NCBI GenBank assembly: GCA_037367405.1
Contig: JAZKJV010009784.1
Span: 992,001-1,056,000 of the forward strand
DNA: 64,000 bases
Reading direction: 5' to 3'
Origin: Ottelia alismoides
Lineage: Eukaryota > Streptophyta > Magnoliopsida > Alismatales > Hydrocharitaceae
The notes under the pieces were generated by a model. That model made no database searches, had not been told where the DNA came from, and saw nothing but the letters and a program-made list of their open reading frames with translations. Made by a program: the position numbers and the translations under genes. Shown in pieces: positions 11,681 through 24,357 of the stretch. The number at the start of each line of letters is the position of its first letter. Positions within the stretch are counted from its first letter, which is position 1.

Positions 11681-11715
<35 letters not shown>
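11681..11715. repeat. (TA)n microsatellite
   Basis: An uninterrupted TA dinucleotide run sits directly upstream of the fold-back element that starts at 11726. Confidence 0.9.
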
Positions 11716-11718
<3 letters not shown>

Positions 11719-11725
11719 AGGTTAA

Positions 11726-12089
11726 TGGAGCTGCCCCCTTGGGGTAGCCAACATGGCTGCCCCCGCGCCATTTACGGTATTTTTTTTATTTTTTCAAAAA
11801 ATATCACCATGTATATTCATCCCTATATCTCTCCTATATGCCATTCGAATTTTGTTAGAAACAGAGAGTCCTATGGCCTCCATCTAGACGACCATTTTTT
11901 AACGGTAACATGATTTTTTAAATCGACACCATATCGATGGAGGCCGTAGGAGTCTCTGTTTCTTACGAAATTTGAATGGTATATAGGAGGGATATAGGGA
12001 TGAATATACATGATTTTATTTTTCAAAAAAAAACATGCCGAAATAGGGGGCGGGGCAGCCATATTGGCTGCCCCCAGGGGGAAGTCCCA
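11726..12089. mobile_element. Fold-back MITE with ~170 bp arms, flanked by TTAA
   Basis: Almost the whole 364 bp is one imperfect inverted repeat centred near 11907. The left arm begins TGGAGCTGCCCCC and the right arm, reverse-complemented, begins TGGGACTTCCCCC; both continue through matching blocks such as ATGTATATTCATCCCTATAT. TTAA lies on both sides (11722-11725 and 12090-12093), which fits a four-base duplication but could also be part of the termini. R2 and R3 lack the insertion at the equivalent place. Mirror-image ORFs of 62 and 63 codons are by-products of the palindrome. Confidence 0.8.
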
Positions 12090-12279
12090 TTAAATCCATA
12101 TAAATTGTTGTATATACTTATATATATTACTAACTATTTGCATTAAAAATACTTTTGCATGAGCATCATTTTTTTCAAAAATCTATAAAAATTTCAAAAT
12201 TTTGAAAATTATTTCACAAAATGGTTTTATTTTCTTTGCATTGTACATATTTTCTTGCATTGGTATTTGCATTTTTCAG

Positions 12280-13456
12280 GGTAGTCTTGACATTTAAACT
12301 AAGTATGGAATAAATTTGAAGAATGGAGCTTGGTTGGACCTTAATCTGCTTAATTTCAGAGGAACCTTATAAGATTTGGTGTTAAGACTTTTCAAGTCCT
12401 AGTGACTTAATTCTTTGAGTCCATAAGACTATATTCACATGTCATCTTGATAAGTCTAAGTAGAATATTTAACAACGCACGCATGATTCTTTCATACCGT
12501 GGCTTAGCTTGGACAAAGCACTCTACACATAGCTCTTCATGGAGGAGGTTGTGAGGGGGTGGATTCTTTTGGCTTGGGTTAGCATACGAGGGTAGTACAC
12601 CTATGTGGAACCTCTCGTCCTCCTCTAGGGAGGGAAGTGTGTCTCAATCTGGTTTGGTGATGTTGAGGTCTAATGATAGGAGCTGTGGGTTGCAATATTG
12701 CTTCAAAAGAGGGATAGTCTACTGGCTCAAGAGGAAAAACTCCTTATGTACATGCTGCACCTTGTATATATTTTCAAAAAAAAAAAAAAAAAGATAGAAA
12801 AATGCAAAATCTCCAAAAGTGATCAGGCCTGATTGAAAAGTAGAATGCCCGCCGTAGTGTATATACAAGTGGAAAAAAAGAATAAGAGCTTCAAAGTCAA
12901 ATATTTGTGAGCTTGTAGAGGGTGACATGACTACACTGGTCATACATCCAAGGATAGGTAACTACACTGGTTACCATCCATTCTCTTCTTCATCCCCTCT
13001 TCTTGAGCTGGTTGTACTTGAACTTAGAAGGGAATATCCCCGCTCCTCGATGAAAGAGTTGCTAGACTGGGGGATTAGAGTTACCTTGTTGAGAAAGGTT
13101 GTTTCTTTGTTACTTTTGAGATGAGGAGCTATATTTCACTTACATCGTACAAGTAAGAATTCATAGTCATAAGAATTTGTGTATGTAGACTTGTACTAAT
13201 CTGACTGTTGAGGCGACCTGAATAGGAGTCTTGTGGAACTTAGAGGCTGTTAGGTTTTAAATCCACATCCAAATAAGGTTCCAACACACTAATAATACAA
13301 AGGTCCGACAGAGCTCCAAACTACATTTTTATAAAGATAAGTTTAAAAGTCAACATTGTTCTAACTTCTTTCCTTTTTCTTTTCTTTATTTTTGTTTTCA
13401 CTTATTTTCCAAATAAGTGTTTGCAAAGGGACTAGCAAAGGTAAAGTATAGGGGAA
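12280..13456 (+). other. R1 conserved 3' region with decayed ORF and PPT
   Basis: About 1.1 kb matches 47059-48230 of R2 (reversed) and 60040-61153 of R3. It contains CTACTGGCTCAAGAGGAAAA (12719 on) and a decayed copy of the ORF that is still open in R2 (about 12905-13250; here with stops and a shift). The purine tract AAAGTATAGGGGAA ends at 13456, right before the 3' LTR, and is the likely plus-strand primer. Confidence 0.7.
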
Positions 13457-16400
13457 TGATGAATCCACGATTCATCATCTTTATTCTTTTATTTTAGCTT
13501 CATTTCTTTAGTCAAACACATGTAAATACCCACTAATTTCACGAAATTACCATTTTTCATGCATTTGTTAAATATGCATTTTAACACTTTTTATGCTTAA
13601 ATAAAAGAATAAAGAAGAAAAGAAATAGAAAAAAGAAATAAAGGATGTGTTTACAAAGTAAATATAGACTGACCCAAACCCCGAGAGAAGGTCAAGACTT
13701 GACCTGATCGACCAGGAATAAAGTAGGGGGAGATAGGGTCTTTCATCCAAAAATCCAAAAATAATTTGTACATAAACTCCTTGTATACTTGTATAAAACT
13801 TGTACTATTTTATGTGTAAATAATTTTACCTTAAATTAATTATTTTTGTAAACAAAAGTTATAAATAAAAATGTGCTGTAAATAATAAAAATAATTATCA
13901 AATAAAATAATGTATATACTACAATTAATTACCCTTAAATAAAGCCACAATGCGATCAATGAAATACCAATTCTGGCTTCATACGAACTCCAATTGAACC
14001 AAGATCACTTCCATTATACTCTAAATTAAATTATCTTCAAAATGCTGTGATTTCATAATTTTTAGAGTTACGATTAAAAAGTCGGTTTTCTTGGGTGTTT
14101 TGTGTAGTTTTCCCATATACTTGTTGTATATATTTTATTTATATTTATATACATATATATAATGTATATAATTGTAAATATTATTTTCATTAAAATTTAA
14201 AAAAAATATAAATAATAATTTAAAAATTTGTGTTTTATAAATAATTTCCTTATTTGTACTTATGTATATTGTATTATATGTGTATAATATGTGTATACGA
14301 ATAACTTCCTTAAATAAAAATGATAAAAAAATTAATTATCTAACATTATTTAATTAATTTAATTTAATTAGGAAATTTGTATTTAATTATTTGATTTATT
14401 TGATGTAAATACTTACCTTGTATATAGGATATTATTCAATACCTTTAATGGCCACCATTAAGGTGGCTAATTCATTTTTGGAATTTATTAAATTTATTTA
14501 AATCTGAAATTCGTTATTAATTAATTACTTTACTTATTTAATTAACCAATAAACACTTGCCTCATTTGTAGATACTTTCCATTTTTATTTTTCGTCTTCT
14601 TTTTAATGGGCTCCTCTCCCTCATTTCCTCTGAATCGATCTTTGGTGGAGAGGAGCCTGATCTCCGAGAGCGTTCTTGTTGAAGAAGGGTGTTGAGCTTC
14701 CAAGCCGTCCGGTGACAGCGTGTATGCCCTCATCGAGGCCATCATGGCATTTCCGAACCTCGAGATCTAATTTTACTTCTCGTCATTGTCGTAGGTGAAT
14801 CGTAGGTTTAATCTTTTCTTAGGTTTTATTAAATTTTAAATCTTAAAATCCAAAAAAAATCTCGACCAAACATTTTCAACGACCGACACCAATTTCTTAT
14901 CTCACATCTTGATCCCTACATTTCTTTTTCTACCTCACGTAATCTTCCACCTCCGATCACGCACGGTCATCGGAGCTAAGGATCTTTCTTTCATCTCACC
15001 GAGATCCTCCTATTCATACATCCCATTTTTGTGTATAAATAAAAAAATATAAAATAATTTTTCCTATTTATCTTACCTTTTTTTTGCAGGAAAATTTAAA
15101 AAAAAAATTTAGTTTGTCTTTTCTCTCTTATTTTTGTTTTGTAGGAATAAATAACCAAAATAAAAAAATATAGTTGTTTTTCTATTGTCTCTAACTTTTG
15201 TTTTGCAGAAAAACTTAAAATAATAATTAAAAAAAATTACTTTATAGTTTTCAAAAAATTAAAGAGACTTTTATTATTCCTGTTTACTCTACATAAAAAT
15301 AAACAAAAATATAAAAAATAAAAAAAGTCTGCAGTAGTCTTCGTCAACAATGGCGGCCGCCAGCTCCGCTGCCCCTCGTCGTTCTGCAGCCCGTCGCCCT
15401 GCTGTGCGCACCAACCACCTGTGCTGCTCCTTCTGCCTCTTTCGGCGCTGCCACCTCGACGCCGCCCTCGGCCTCGAGCCTGCCCTTCCAACTCCGCCTC
15501 TCGCTCCCCCGCTGTGAGCGCCACCGCGACCTGTTGTCGGAGCCGGGCGCGCTGCCCGTACCTCCTCTTGTGGGCGGCGGCGGTGGCCTCCCCCTCTACT
15601 ATTTGAAGAGAACAAACCCTAAGGGGGAGAGGGTTTTGAAGATTAAAAAAAACTTTGGCCAAATTACTTTCAAGCTCCCAAAAGATCTCAAGATTGCAAA
15701 GAAGCTGCCACAGCCCCAAGTCACGTGTTTTGCTTGCTTTTACTGGTAAATTACGAAATTCCTCCCAAGTTTATTTATTATTCTGATTTCTCCAAAAACG
15801 TTGAGCAAATTACATTGAATCCCCTATACTGCAGACTTTAACTTTGCATGCTCTTTTGACTGAAATAAATGTTTTTATGTTTCAAAAAATTCTCAAAAAA
15901 TTGGTTTATGCTCTTACTCTAATTATTATCATTAATAAATTTTTAATCCATTCTTATTGCCATTTGATATGTTTAAAAATAAAAAATAGTAACTTTTCGT
16001 CTACCCGAAATAGCAAAATTCATAAAAATTAGAAAAAATAGCCTAAAAATTCCAAAAATTGTGTATTAACTCCTTGTGTATTAACTTATGACCAATTTTG
16101 TGTATTAACTATTTGTAAAAATCAAAAAATTTGCGAAAAACAAAAATTCTTAAAAAAATTGTAGAAAGTTCTAGAAAAATCCAAAAATTGTGATTTCAGT
16201 TTCTAATTTTAGATATTACTTTGTAATTTATCTTAAAAAAATTTCCAGGATTATTAGGCAATTTAAGTATTTTTAAGTTGCAAAATACTCCTGACTGTGC
16301 ATAGTTTGCTCTGTTTTTCACTATTTGATTTTTAAAAAATCACAAAAACATCATAAAAATTCAAAACAATTAGCAAAAATATTTTAAAATATATATAATA

Positions 16401-16746
16401 TAAAAACATTTTCTCTTTAATTTTCTGAGTATTTTTTACTATTTTGAAAAAAATACAAAAAGAGCATGGTGCGTGTGTGTGTGTTTTTATCCTTTATGCT
16501 TGTTTTGAAAATAAAAAAAAATGGAAATTCAAAAACCACTAAAAATTCATTTCGAAAAGTGGCTATAGAGTTTTTAAATCGTGCTCCTTGTGTTCGACCC
16601 TGGTCACTATACATTTGCTTTGATTGTTTTCTCTTTTAATAAGTGGTTTAAATAAATATTTTTCTCGTTGACCGAATCGCGCGGTTGAGAACAATGAGAA
16701 ATGTGATTTATTTATCCATCTTAACCACACGATTTCCATGTCTTCA
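13457..16746 (+). repeat. R1 3' LTR
   Basis: The 3290 bp copy of the LTR starts TGATGAATCCACGATTCATC and ends TCTTCA. By eye the first 200 bp agree with the 5' LTR at roughly nine positions in ten, indicating an old insertion. The GC-rich island lies at about 15335-15600. Confidence 0.88.
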
Positions 16747-17804
16747 AAGGGTCTAATCGATGTGTATCCCAACAAGGATCATTTTGGACCATCTAGCAGT
16801 AGCCATGAGGCTAGAGATGCCGGATTCATCTGATCAAAGTTCACCCTGGAAAACCTTCTTCGGTGTTCGTCTAGGTAGTCCCATTGTCATTTGATCAAGC
16901 ACACTCTCCAAGTGTTCCAGCTCCCGTTCGATCGTCCTCCACACTAATTGTTCGAAGAGGCCTCTGGTCTCTTCGTGCTGGCTCATTGTCGAACTATTAT
17001 CACCTCTCCTAGGCGTGCCACGTGTCCAAGTGAAGATATCAACGACGTCTAATCAACCGTGTAGGGGTATTTTGTGCTTTAACCTCGCTATTTTGTATTT
17101 ACTATTTAATATGGGAAATTTCATTTTCAATTAATTTTATTTTGAAAAATTTGTTGTTTGAACCTCGAACTTTTCATATTTACATTTGGGAGCCTTACCA
17201 CGTCACCACACATGCTTGTGCGCATGAGGGGGAGGGCATTTTGCAGGGGGACTCTTGCATTTCTCATATTTATATTTAGTCCTGTAATATTTAATTTCAT
17301 TATTAAAACCTTTGAAAATTTTGCACAATGGACATCCTTTTTTAATTGCAAAAATACCCCTCCGGGTTTATATTATTGGGAATATTTGTGTAATTTGCAT
17401 GTTTTCTCCCTAGATTTTTGCATAGGGTTCTGATTTATCATAAAATTTTATTTTAATCATAAATAAGCCCATGATAGGTCGCATTTTTTATTGAATTTAT
17501 TTTTTTTTTAAAAAAGCACCTATGTCCTAAAAATTTGTAAAAAAATGAGATAAATACCTTACATAATATTCTACCAAATCATTTATTATTAAGGTATTTT
17601 ATTATATATTTCTATTTACTAAAATAGAAAGTGGAGCTATTTTTCATTATTTAGCTTGGAAAAATAAAAGAAAATAGAAAAATGTTTTGAAAAAAATCTA
17701 GAAAAAATAGCAGTTATTTATTATTGTATTTTGCATCAACAAACCAAAAATCCTTAAAAATAAGAAACTTGCTCCGTCTTATCCCACAATCCATGCTGTT
17801 AAAC
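16747..17804. other. Spacer, possibly a degraded LTR
   Basis: No gene was recognised. Phrases such as a polyA-rich tail followed by 'ATACCCCTCCGGGTTT' (about 17353-17370) resemble LTR text of the Athila copies, so much of this may be an old LTR fragment. A direct repeat of about 40 bp (17766-17803 and 17869-17908, ACTTGCTCCGTCTTATCC) straddles the edge of the next element. Confidence 0.35.
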
Positions 17805-19500
17805 CCTATAATCTTTATCAATTACCTACACGACCTTTGAAACAACCTAATTCCTCCCTCGACTCTGGAAACTTGCTCCGTCTTATCCAACAATCCCTGC
17901 TGTTAAATTGACACATCTTGAGTTAATTTGCTTGGGTTAAAAATGAGTTAATCAAACCGAGTGAAATCCAACGGTTGGATTTTATTCCAATCCTTGTTCC
18001 TTCTTTTATTGATAAGTGACCATCTGGAAGTCGTACCCCTCTGCCTCCATTGCGTTCACCATTGAGAACGCGAATGACGCGCCGATCGCGAGGTGGTAGC
18101 AGGGGATGAGCACTGGACTCATAGTGTCCCACAGCATCCTCTCCCCCAGCAACCCCTTCAGCACCTTCTCCATGCTCTTCCCCTCAGTTTCCTCATGATA
18201 TGACAGTGGTGTTTTGCGAGGAAGAGAAGCGCCTTCGAGGCGGAGAGAGGTGGCCGACCACTGGAACTGGGGGTGCAACTAGGGATGCATTACCCATGGA
18301 TGTATCTAAGTGCATAGGTGTGTCCTTATTTGAATTGTACTTAATGAGAAGGCTGGGATCTAATTTGGAAGAAGCTTTGGAAACACCCCCATCACCTCCC
18401 CCACCCATGCCCCATCCCCTCCGCCGCCGCCTCCTCCCCTTGTTTCTCGTTGCTCCCTCCCCTTTCACCCCCTCATCTACCCCTACCTCCCTCCTCCCGC
18501 CATCCCTCCACCCACAACAGGGCCCACGTCCCCTCGTCCTTTACCATCTCCAACACCATTGCATCGCTCCTGGCTGAAGGGAGGGCGATAGATAGAGGGC
18601 CCATCGATTGTAGCTACTATAGAAGTCATCGTCGTGCCTCTACGGAAGAAAAGGGTTTCGTCTCTGTGGGGTTTTGTGTTGTTCTTTTGAGGTCCCTTCC
18701 CCTGAGAGCACTCAGGAATGGGTTGTAGGAAGAGGTATTGGTATCATAGGACCGATCGTATTGCCTTCCAAGAATCTGATTGCTTTACCTTGAATTTGAG
18801 GTCGATGGTGTTGTCTTGTGATGGTACCATTGTCTGCTTCAATCACCCATTTATTGGCAGTGACTATAGTTCTACATGAACTTTTCAGGATGATAAGTTG
18901 AACTTTTTTTATAAAGATTTTCCATATCATGGAAACATATTATATATTATTTTGGCCAGGCGATGCTCTTGTTACAGCAACAAGAGAGCAGGGGATTTAA
19001 CTAAATGTTATCAAACATTTACTAGGAATTTCTGTATATGGACTTTGCATAGACAAAACTATATCGTCATGACCATATCGTGCAATCTTGAGTCAAAAAA
19101 ATGTGGAAGGTTATGGTGTTGCTTCTGTAGAACAAAAATATGGAATCCACACGGTTAGTTTTGAACCATATCAATATTTTTCTAGATTTACCTGTTAATG
19201 ATAGTTTCTCTATGGGCAATTGCCCGTAAGATTACCTTTAGGCAGCACGAGAGCAAGGGTCAGAGATCACGCAACACGGGGTGGATGTGGTATTGGGGTA
19301 GAGGGCATCATCTATAAATTTGGTAAAGAAATAGGGTAATACACACCTATTTTAAACAGAATCTGGTTACATTTAGCAGAGAGACGGATGGGGGTTAATT
19401 GCATGGTCTATACGGTAAGGGATAGCAAGTTTACAAGGTCGAGGGAGGAATTAGGTTGTTTCAAAGGTCATGGAGGTAATTAACAAAGATTATAAGGTCT
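17805..19500. mobile_element. Inverted-repeat element carrying gene fragments (probable Pack-MULE)
   Basis: The left arm (about 17805-17876) and right arm (about 19424-19500, reversed) share a long block that includes CCTTTGAAACAACCTAATTC followed by CTCCCTCGAC. The 1.5 kb between them holds a patatin-like fragment (minus) and a GC-rich block with several short ORFs. Long inverted arms around transduplicated host exons are typical of Pack-MULEs. Exact termini and target-site duplication could not be fixed, so a simple inverted duplication remains possible. Confidence 0.5.
18007..18245 (-). pseudogene. Patatin-like phospholipase fragment (C-terminal part)
   Basis: The minus-strand frame ending at 18006-18008 contains LLGERMLWDTMSPVLIPCYH followed by a block ending AEGYDFQM. 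In plant patatin-like proteins the matching block (V-L-x-x-L-F-G-x-x-x-L-x-D-T-x-x-P-x-L-I-P-C-Y-D-L) lies in the middle of the acyl hydrolase domain. Neither the G-x-S-x-G nucleophile motif nor the oxyanion glycines are in the window, and the frame stops soon after. It is therefore a non-functional captured exon piece. Upstream (18245-18468, minus) the frame stays open but is not recognised. Confidence 0.65.
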
Positions 19501-19869
19501 GTCAGGTGAAAATACCTTTTGTTTAATTATGTTGATTGTAAAAAATACTGATAATATTTTATAAAACCTAAATTATAAAAGATTGTACCTTGGGGTATTT
19601 GCCATACTTTTGGATTCACTTTCTAATTTTAGTATCCATACTACATACTTATATTATATATATTTATATTAAAACTAATTACAAAGAAAAAGAAAATGAA
19701 AAATGAAAAAAATAAAAAATTATAAATAATAAATTTTGAAAATATTTAAAAAATTATAAAACAAAATTCCTAAAAATAAATTATTAAAATCCAATGAAAA
19801 TCATAAATCTTCACAAAAACCAAAAACCACTTGTTGTCTTTTTAACCAATTTTTGTTGTCTATCCCTCG
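19501..19869. other. A/T-rich spacer, nothing recognised
   Basis: The stretch is a highly A/T-rich sequence with long runs of A. I see no ORF, RNA gene or repeat structure that can be assigned. Confidence 0.4.
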
Positions 19870-22800
19870 TTCTCCATGTGTTTGACACCCTATACATACT
19901 TCCACTATATATAGGGTTATAATAAATTTTGAACCCTAATTTTGATTGATTGTTTAATATCTTATGTGGGTTAATTGTTGATTGACCTTGTGTTTAGTGA
20001 GTGATCACCCCAAGGATAATGTAGTTCTTGCCTTGTGTAGGCTACCTAAGATCCCCGCCAAATCCTTATCGTCTGGCCCCAAGTGAACAAAACTTGGCAT
20101 AATAGGCCCGAGAGTGTCCAAGTGTTTAGAGTGAACATTATTACAGTAAACTACAAATGTCACTCTCTCACAAATAAAAATAGAATTATACACTAAGAGG
20201 TAACCTATAAATCTTCTGCTCCTCTCGATCCCATGTCGAATTTGATTCTCTATCCTATTAGCTCATAAAGGAGTCGATCTCCATGTTACTCAGGTGCTCC
20301 AACTCTATTAAGAAAGCCACATTTGCTTTGATGGTTGTTGTAACAAAGTCAACAAAAGCATATGATAATAATATATAAACAATTATTGATAAAGATAGAA
20401 AATGAAAATAAAAGGTACAACTATATAGACTATCTTACATGCTACTCCTAACAACGACTCCATTTGATGGGAATCTTTTGATATAGGTGCCAAGGTCTAT
20501 TCTTAGAAGGCCTGCCATGTCCGATAAGTCAGATCCAGTAATCGTTGTATCGACCGTCTCTCAGTGCTCAATACTCGATCTAAGTTTCTCAATCAACAAT
20601 TAACACAGAAATAATATATGTAAAGTCTGAGAAGAAATTCATTATACCATACAAATTGTGTGTATAGTGGGCAAGTGTAGGGGTCGAACCATTAAGAGCA
20701 AAATGCAGATTGCTAAAATTACTAACAATAGTTGTTAATTAATTATAATTATTTTATATTTTTAGTTTTTTTCTTTCTTATGTGGCTTTTTATTTATATT
20801 TAGTATTTTTGTATTTTTAATTGTTTTATATTATATTTTTTCTTTTATTTTCCAAATTTTAATTTATTTTGTTTTTAAAAAATATATATTTATATATAAT
20901 AATATATAATTTATAAATAATTACAAAAATTATAGTATATATAGGGTATTATATTTTTAGTTATACATAAATATAGTCAAAATACATGAAATAATTTTTT
21001 GTAGTTTTTATATTTTTCTATAATTTTGGTATTTTTAAAGATTTTTTACTAAATTTATATATTTTTTAAATATTATGTATATCAGAACAGTGTACAGATT
21101 AATTATTTGAGATAGTTTTATACTTAATAATTATAAATAAGTCCAAAATTTACCTAATCCTTTTTTTAATATATATTCTATAAAATGTAGAAAAGTGACA
21201 AATATGAAAATATATTTTTGTATTTTAATTTTATTTTTGCTATTTTTTGTAAGATTGTTAGAGTTTTGTGATGTTTAGGGTTTATGTTTTGTATTTTTTA
21301 GGTATTTTTGGATATGAGGAAGATAATATAATAATATGTCTAATATATTTTTTTGTTTTTGGAGAAATATTTCTAATTTTCTGGTTTTTAATAATTAGGT
21401 AGAAGAAATGTGTATTTTTGTATTTTTTTAATAAATATAAAAATTTATTTTAATTCCAAATAAAAATAGTACGTGATTAATCATAATCACAAGCACTTAA
21501 TTAAATTTTCTATAATTTTTTGAGAAATAAAAATATTTATAAAACTAAATATACACAAAAATAAAAGCCACAATTTATAGCGAGTTATTTGCAATTTTTA
21601 GGAATGTACAATTCATTTAATAACATGCTATAAAACTTACATGCCACCTATGCAAAATATACATGGCCTCACTTGTAGCTACGTGAGGAGGGAGGACCTG
21701 GTTCTAATATATAAAAAGTTTGACGTCCAACATGCAATTTTCACTAAAATTATTACACTACTTTCAATATATACAGAACTTAATCTTAATACAATAATGT
21801 ACAGGGGAGGTGTAAATTACATAGGGAGATCATGCTTGCGCATACGGTCACAATCCCGCAGCTGAGTGCACGCCACCTGGGGTCAGTTAAATCTGACGGT
21901 TGAGAGAAGGGAACACTTCACTTGATTTCAATGGCCTATATTAGATCTGGGTTGAGGCTTCAATCCAACATCACTGAGATGATGAGGAAAAACATGGAAT
22001 AACAAGTTCTTCCTTGAACTTCGGTCTTCGATTACTCGTCTCTGCAGCTGCCTTCTTCTTCTCAGATCAGTTCAACATCTTTCTAGGAAGGTTCCACGTC
22101 TACAGGATTGATTCAATAGCATCTAGGTCCTAGTGATGGTGACACGAATGTCTTATTCTCAGTTACCACATGGTCTCTATTCCTCTCTAAAGTTGTCTCT
22201 CAAACCCAATCTCTTATGTAAAAAGTCAAGGGGCTCAAGGCGAACATCCTCGACCCATTCTGAAGCTACAAGCAAGAGTAAATGGAGGGAGGTGACAAGC
22301 TCCGACATATGGATGAAGAGGCAATTGACCCTATGATTTTAGCAAAATCAGAGGTGATCTAATGGGGGGTTTCGATGGAGAAATGAAGGGAGATGGAGAT
22401 GAAAGTGGTCTCAAGTTGGAACAACCCTGTGGACAACAGCTAGAGCTCTAAGCTTAGCGTACTGTAAACTAATAGATATGACCAAAAACACTACCTAAAT
22501 GCTTCGAATAAAAGCAGAAATCAAATATTGGAACTAATCTAACTATAAAGCAAATAAAAGGAATCTCATAATTGGGGAAACCATGAAGTAGAATACCCTC
22601 ACCGAAGACTCGACTTGGGGATTCCCTTTGGGGTTACTAAGAAGGAAAAGGATTAAAAAATCAAAAGATGACTAGAGGTCTTATTTATAGACATGGGGTC
22701 CATTGACCTTGGGAGGAAGGTGGGGTGAAGGATGTCGATGGTTGGTGGAGTCTAGGAATAGGACGTGGGAAATAATCATGGCAGTTGAAGAATGGTGGTC

Positions 22801-24029
22801 AGCTCGAGGGAAATGGTGGAGAGGAGGTGGAGTGAGAAAAATGAGAAGAGGGGGTGGTCACATTATTTAAAGGGAGTTAGAGGGAGGAGAGGATAGTTGA
22901 TATGCGGGTCAACAATCCAAGGGCCTTGATTGGTCCATGTAGACCAATAAGGAAAAAGATATAAACAAATTCTTCATTAATTAAATAATAAATGGTAAAT
23001 GAATTATTAATTAAAACTCAAAATATAAAAATGTTAACTATTTTTCAAAATATTTTATGGATATTTTTATTTATTTTTACAATAATGCTTGTTAGGTACT
23101 AATTTTTACAAGTAGATACATAGGTATATTTACATATATTTTAAGTCTTTTATTTTTATTTTGTATTTTTATTTTATTATCATATTTAAATATTTTATAT
23201 TTATATTATATTTAAATATATAATTTTATATTTTGTTTTTCTAATTTTGTTTATTTACTTAAATAAATATGTTTATACACATTATCAGTATGGCATACCT
23301 ATGTATTTTATTCTCTAATTTATTTAGTGCAATTTAATGGTTTTATTTTATGCTTATATTATAAATATATATTTCAAATAATATATACATTTATTTTAAA
23401 ATATAAGAAAAATGAAATTAAAATGAATTAATTATATGAATAAAAAAATACATGCATATAGTACAATGAGACCCTTTAAAGTTGACTTTTGCATCTTAAC
23501 TCCATTTTAAATGAAATCATTAATTAGATAGGTAATTAAATTTTAAATACAATGGAGGTGAGTTTTATATGGAGAAGATATTTATCTGTGAAGTTCGGTT
23601 TGTGCTTTTTCATCTGTGTCCCTAGTTGCACAGTGCAGTGTTTTTATGTGCAATAATTTGTATAATTTTCTTTGTATTTTTATGTAGAAGTTTCATGCTG
23701 ATCTGTCTGTGGTGTATAAAATTAAGAATACAATCAGGTAAAAATATATATTTTGAAGAATAGAAATTTAGATTCCTATTATTGCCCCTATTTTATTTCT
23801 TGTTGACCGAGTTAATATTGACTTGGTCTCAGGGTTTAGTATCATTCACTATCGTTGATACTTCATTTTTTCCTTTCCTTTTGGTTTCTTTATTTTTTGT
23901 ATTTAAATTTTTATATTTACAGATGAATAACGAATATTAATTTGTATAAGTCAACTATATTTTCTTGTGTTTTGATAGGGATTTAAATGCAAAATAGAAG
24001 AATAATGGTTGTTGAATAGCTATTCATCA
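19870..24029 (-). mobile_element. R4: truncated Athila-like element (LTR plus leader), minus orientation
   Basis: At 20465 the LTR edge TGATGGGAATC is preceded by a decayed PBS: reversed, 20445-20462 reads TGGAGTCGTTGTTAGGAG, about 12 of 18 positions matching the tRNA-Asp type. Before it, 19870-20440 contains leader text seen in the other copies (reversed GCCAAGTTTTGTTCACTTGG near 20078-20097). The LTR runs to 24029, where the minus strand begins TGATGAATAGCTATTC, the conserved edge hairpin. No gag, pol or second LTR is visible; the element is cut off near 19870. Confidence 0.65.
20465..24029 (-). repeat. R4 LTR
   Basis: This 3.56 kb LTR is strongly diverged from R1-R3. It has the same general plan on the minus strand: terminal hairpin, A/T-rich block (22930-23560) and a moderately GC-rich block (21840-22920). 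Around 20670-20690 it has the motif GTGTAGGGGTCGAACC, which corresponds to the rearranged 'tagcgaccagggtcgg' block near the inner end of the R2 LTRs. Short ORFs (for example 22133-22336) are not conserved. Confidence 0.6.
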
Positions 24030-24357
24030 GAGACTTAGGGTGGAAGTCAAGGGATTTGGGATCTAACTTGGGGATTTGTCTCAACCAAGTTTGTTTTGGG
24101 GTAAGCACATGTATCCAATGAGGGCTTTAGAAACATGTACTACAAGGTTGTTTTTATTCCAAGCTTGATTGGATCTCAACTTGCCTAGAAGTCCCAATTT
24201 TATGTTTTTGGTTATAGTTGAATTTACTGTGTCCGCATCAAAATTCACCTAACATTCAATCCCTTTTCCTTTAAATCTTAATTGTAAATCAAGAGGAAGG
24301 AGTAGAAAAATCGAATGCATGTGAGAATCAATGATGCATGCAATCTATTATAATAAT

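Larger units (their letters stand above)
3914..16746 (+). mobile_element. R1: complete gag-only Athila-type (Ty3/gypsy) LTR retrotransposon
   Basis: Two LTRs (3914-7307 and 13457-16746) flank a 6.1 kb internal region. The LTRs begin TGCTGAATCC/TGATGAATCC and both end TCTTCA. A PBS follows the 5' LTR after three bases, and a purine tract precedes the 3' LTR. Flanking 5-mers are TAGGG (3909-3913) and AAGGG (16747-16751), a 4/5 match expected of an old target-site duplication. The only coding region is a gag-like ORF; no protease, reverse transcriptase, RNase H or integrase is visible. This matches the published class of terminal-repeat elements with a GAG domain (TR-GAG). Mobilisation would need pol from a relative such as R3. 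Confidence 0.88.

Noticed and set aside
11725..12062. Two similar ORFs on opposite strands (62 and 63 codons)
   Set aside because: They are mirror images produced by the fold-back element's inverted arms, not genes.
21641..22336. Small plus-strand ORFs in the R4 LTR
   Set aside because: No domain, no conservation in other LTRs, and the opposite strand is the sense strand of the element.
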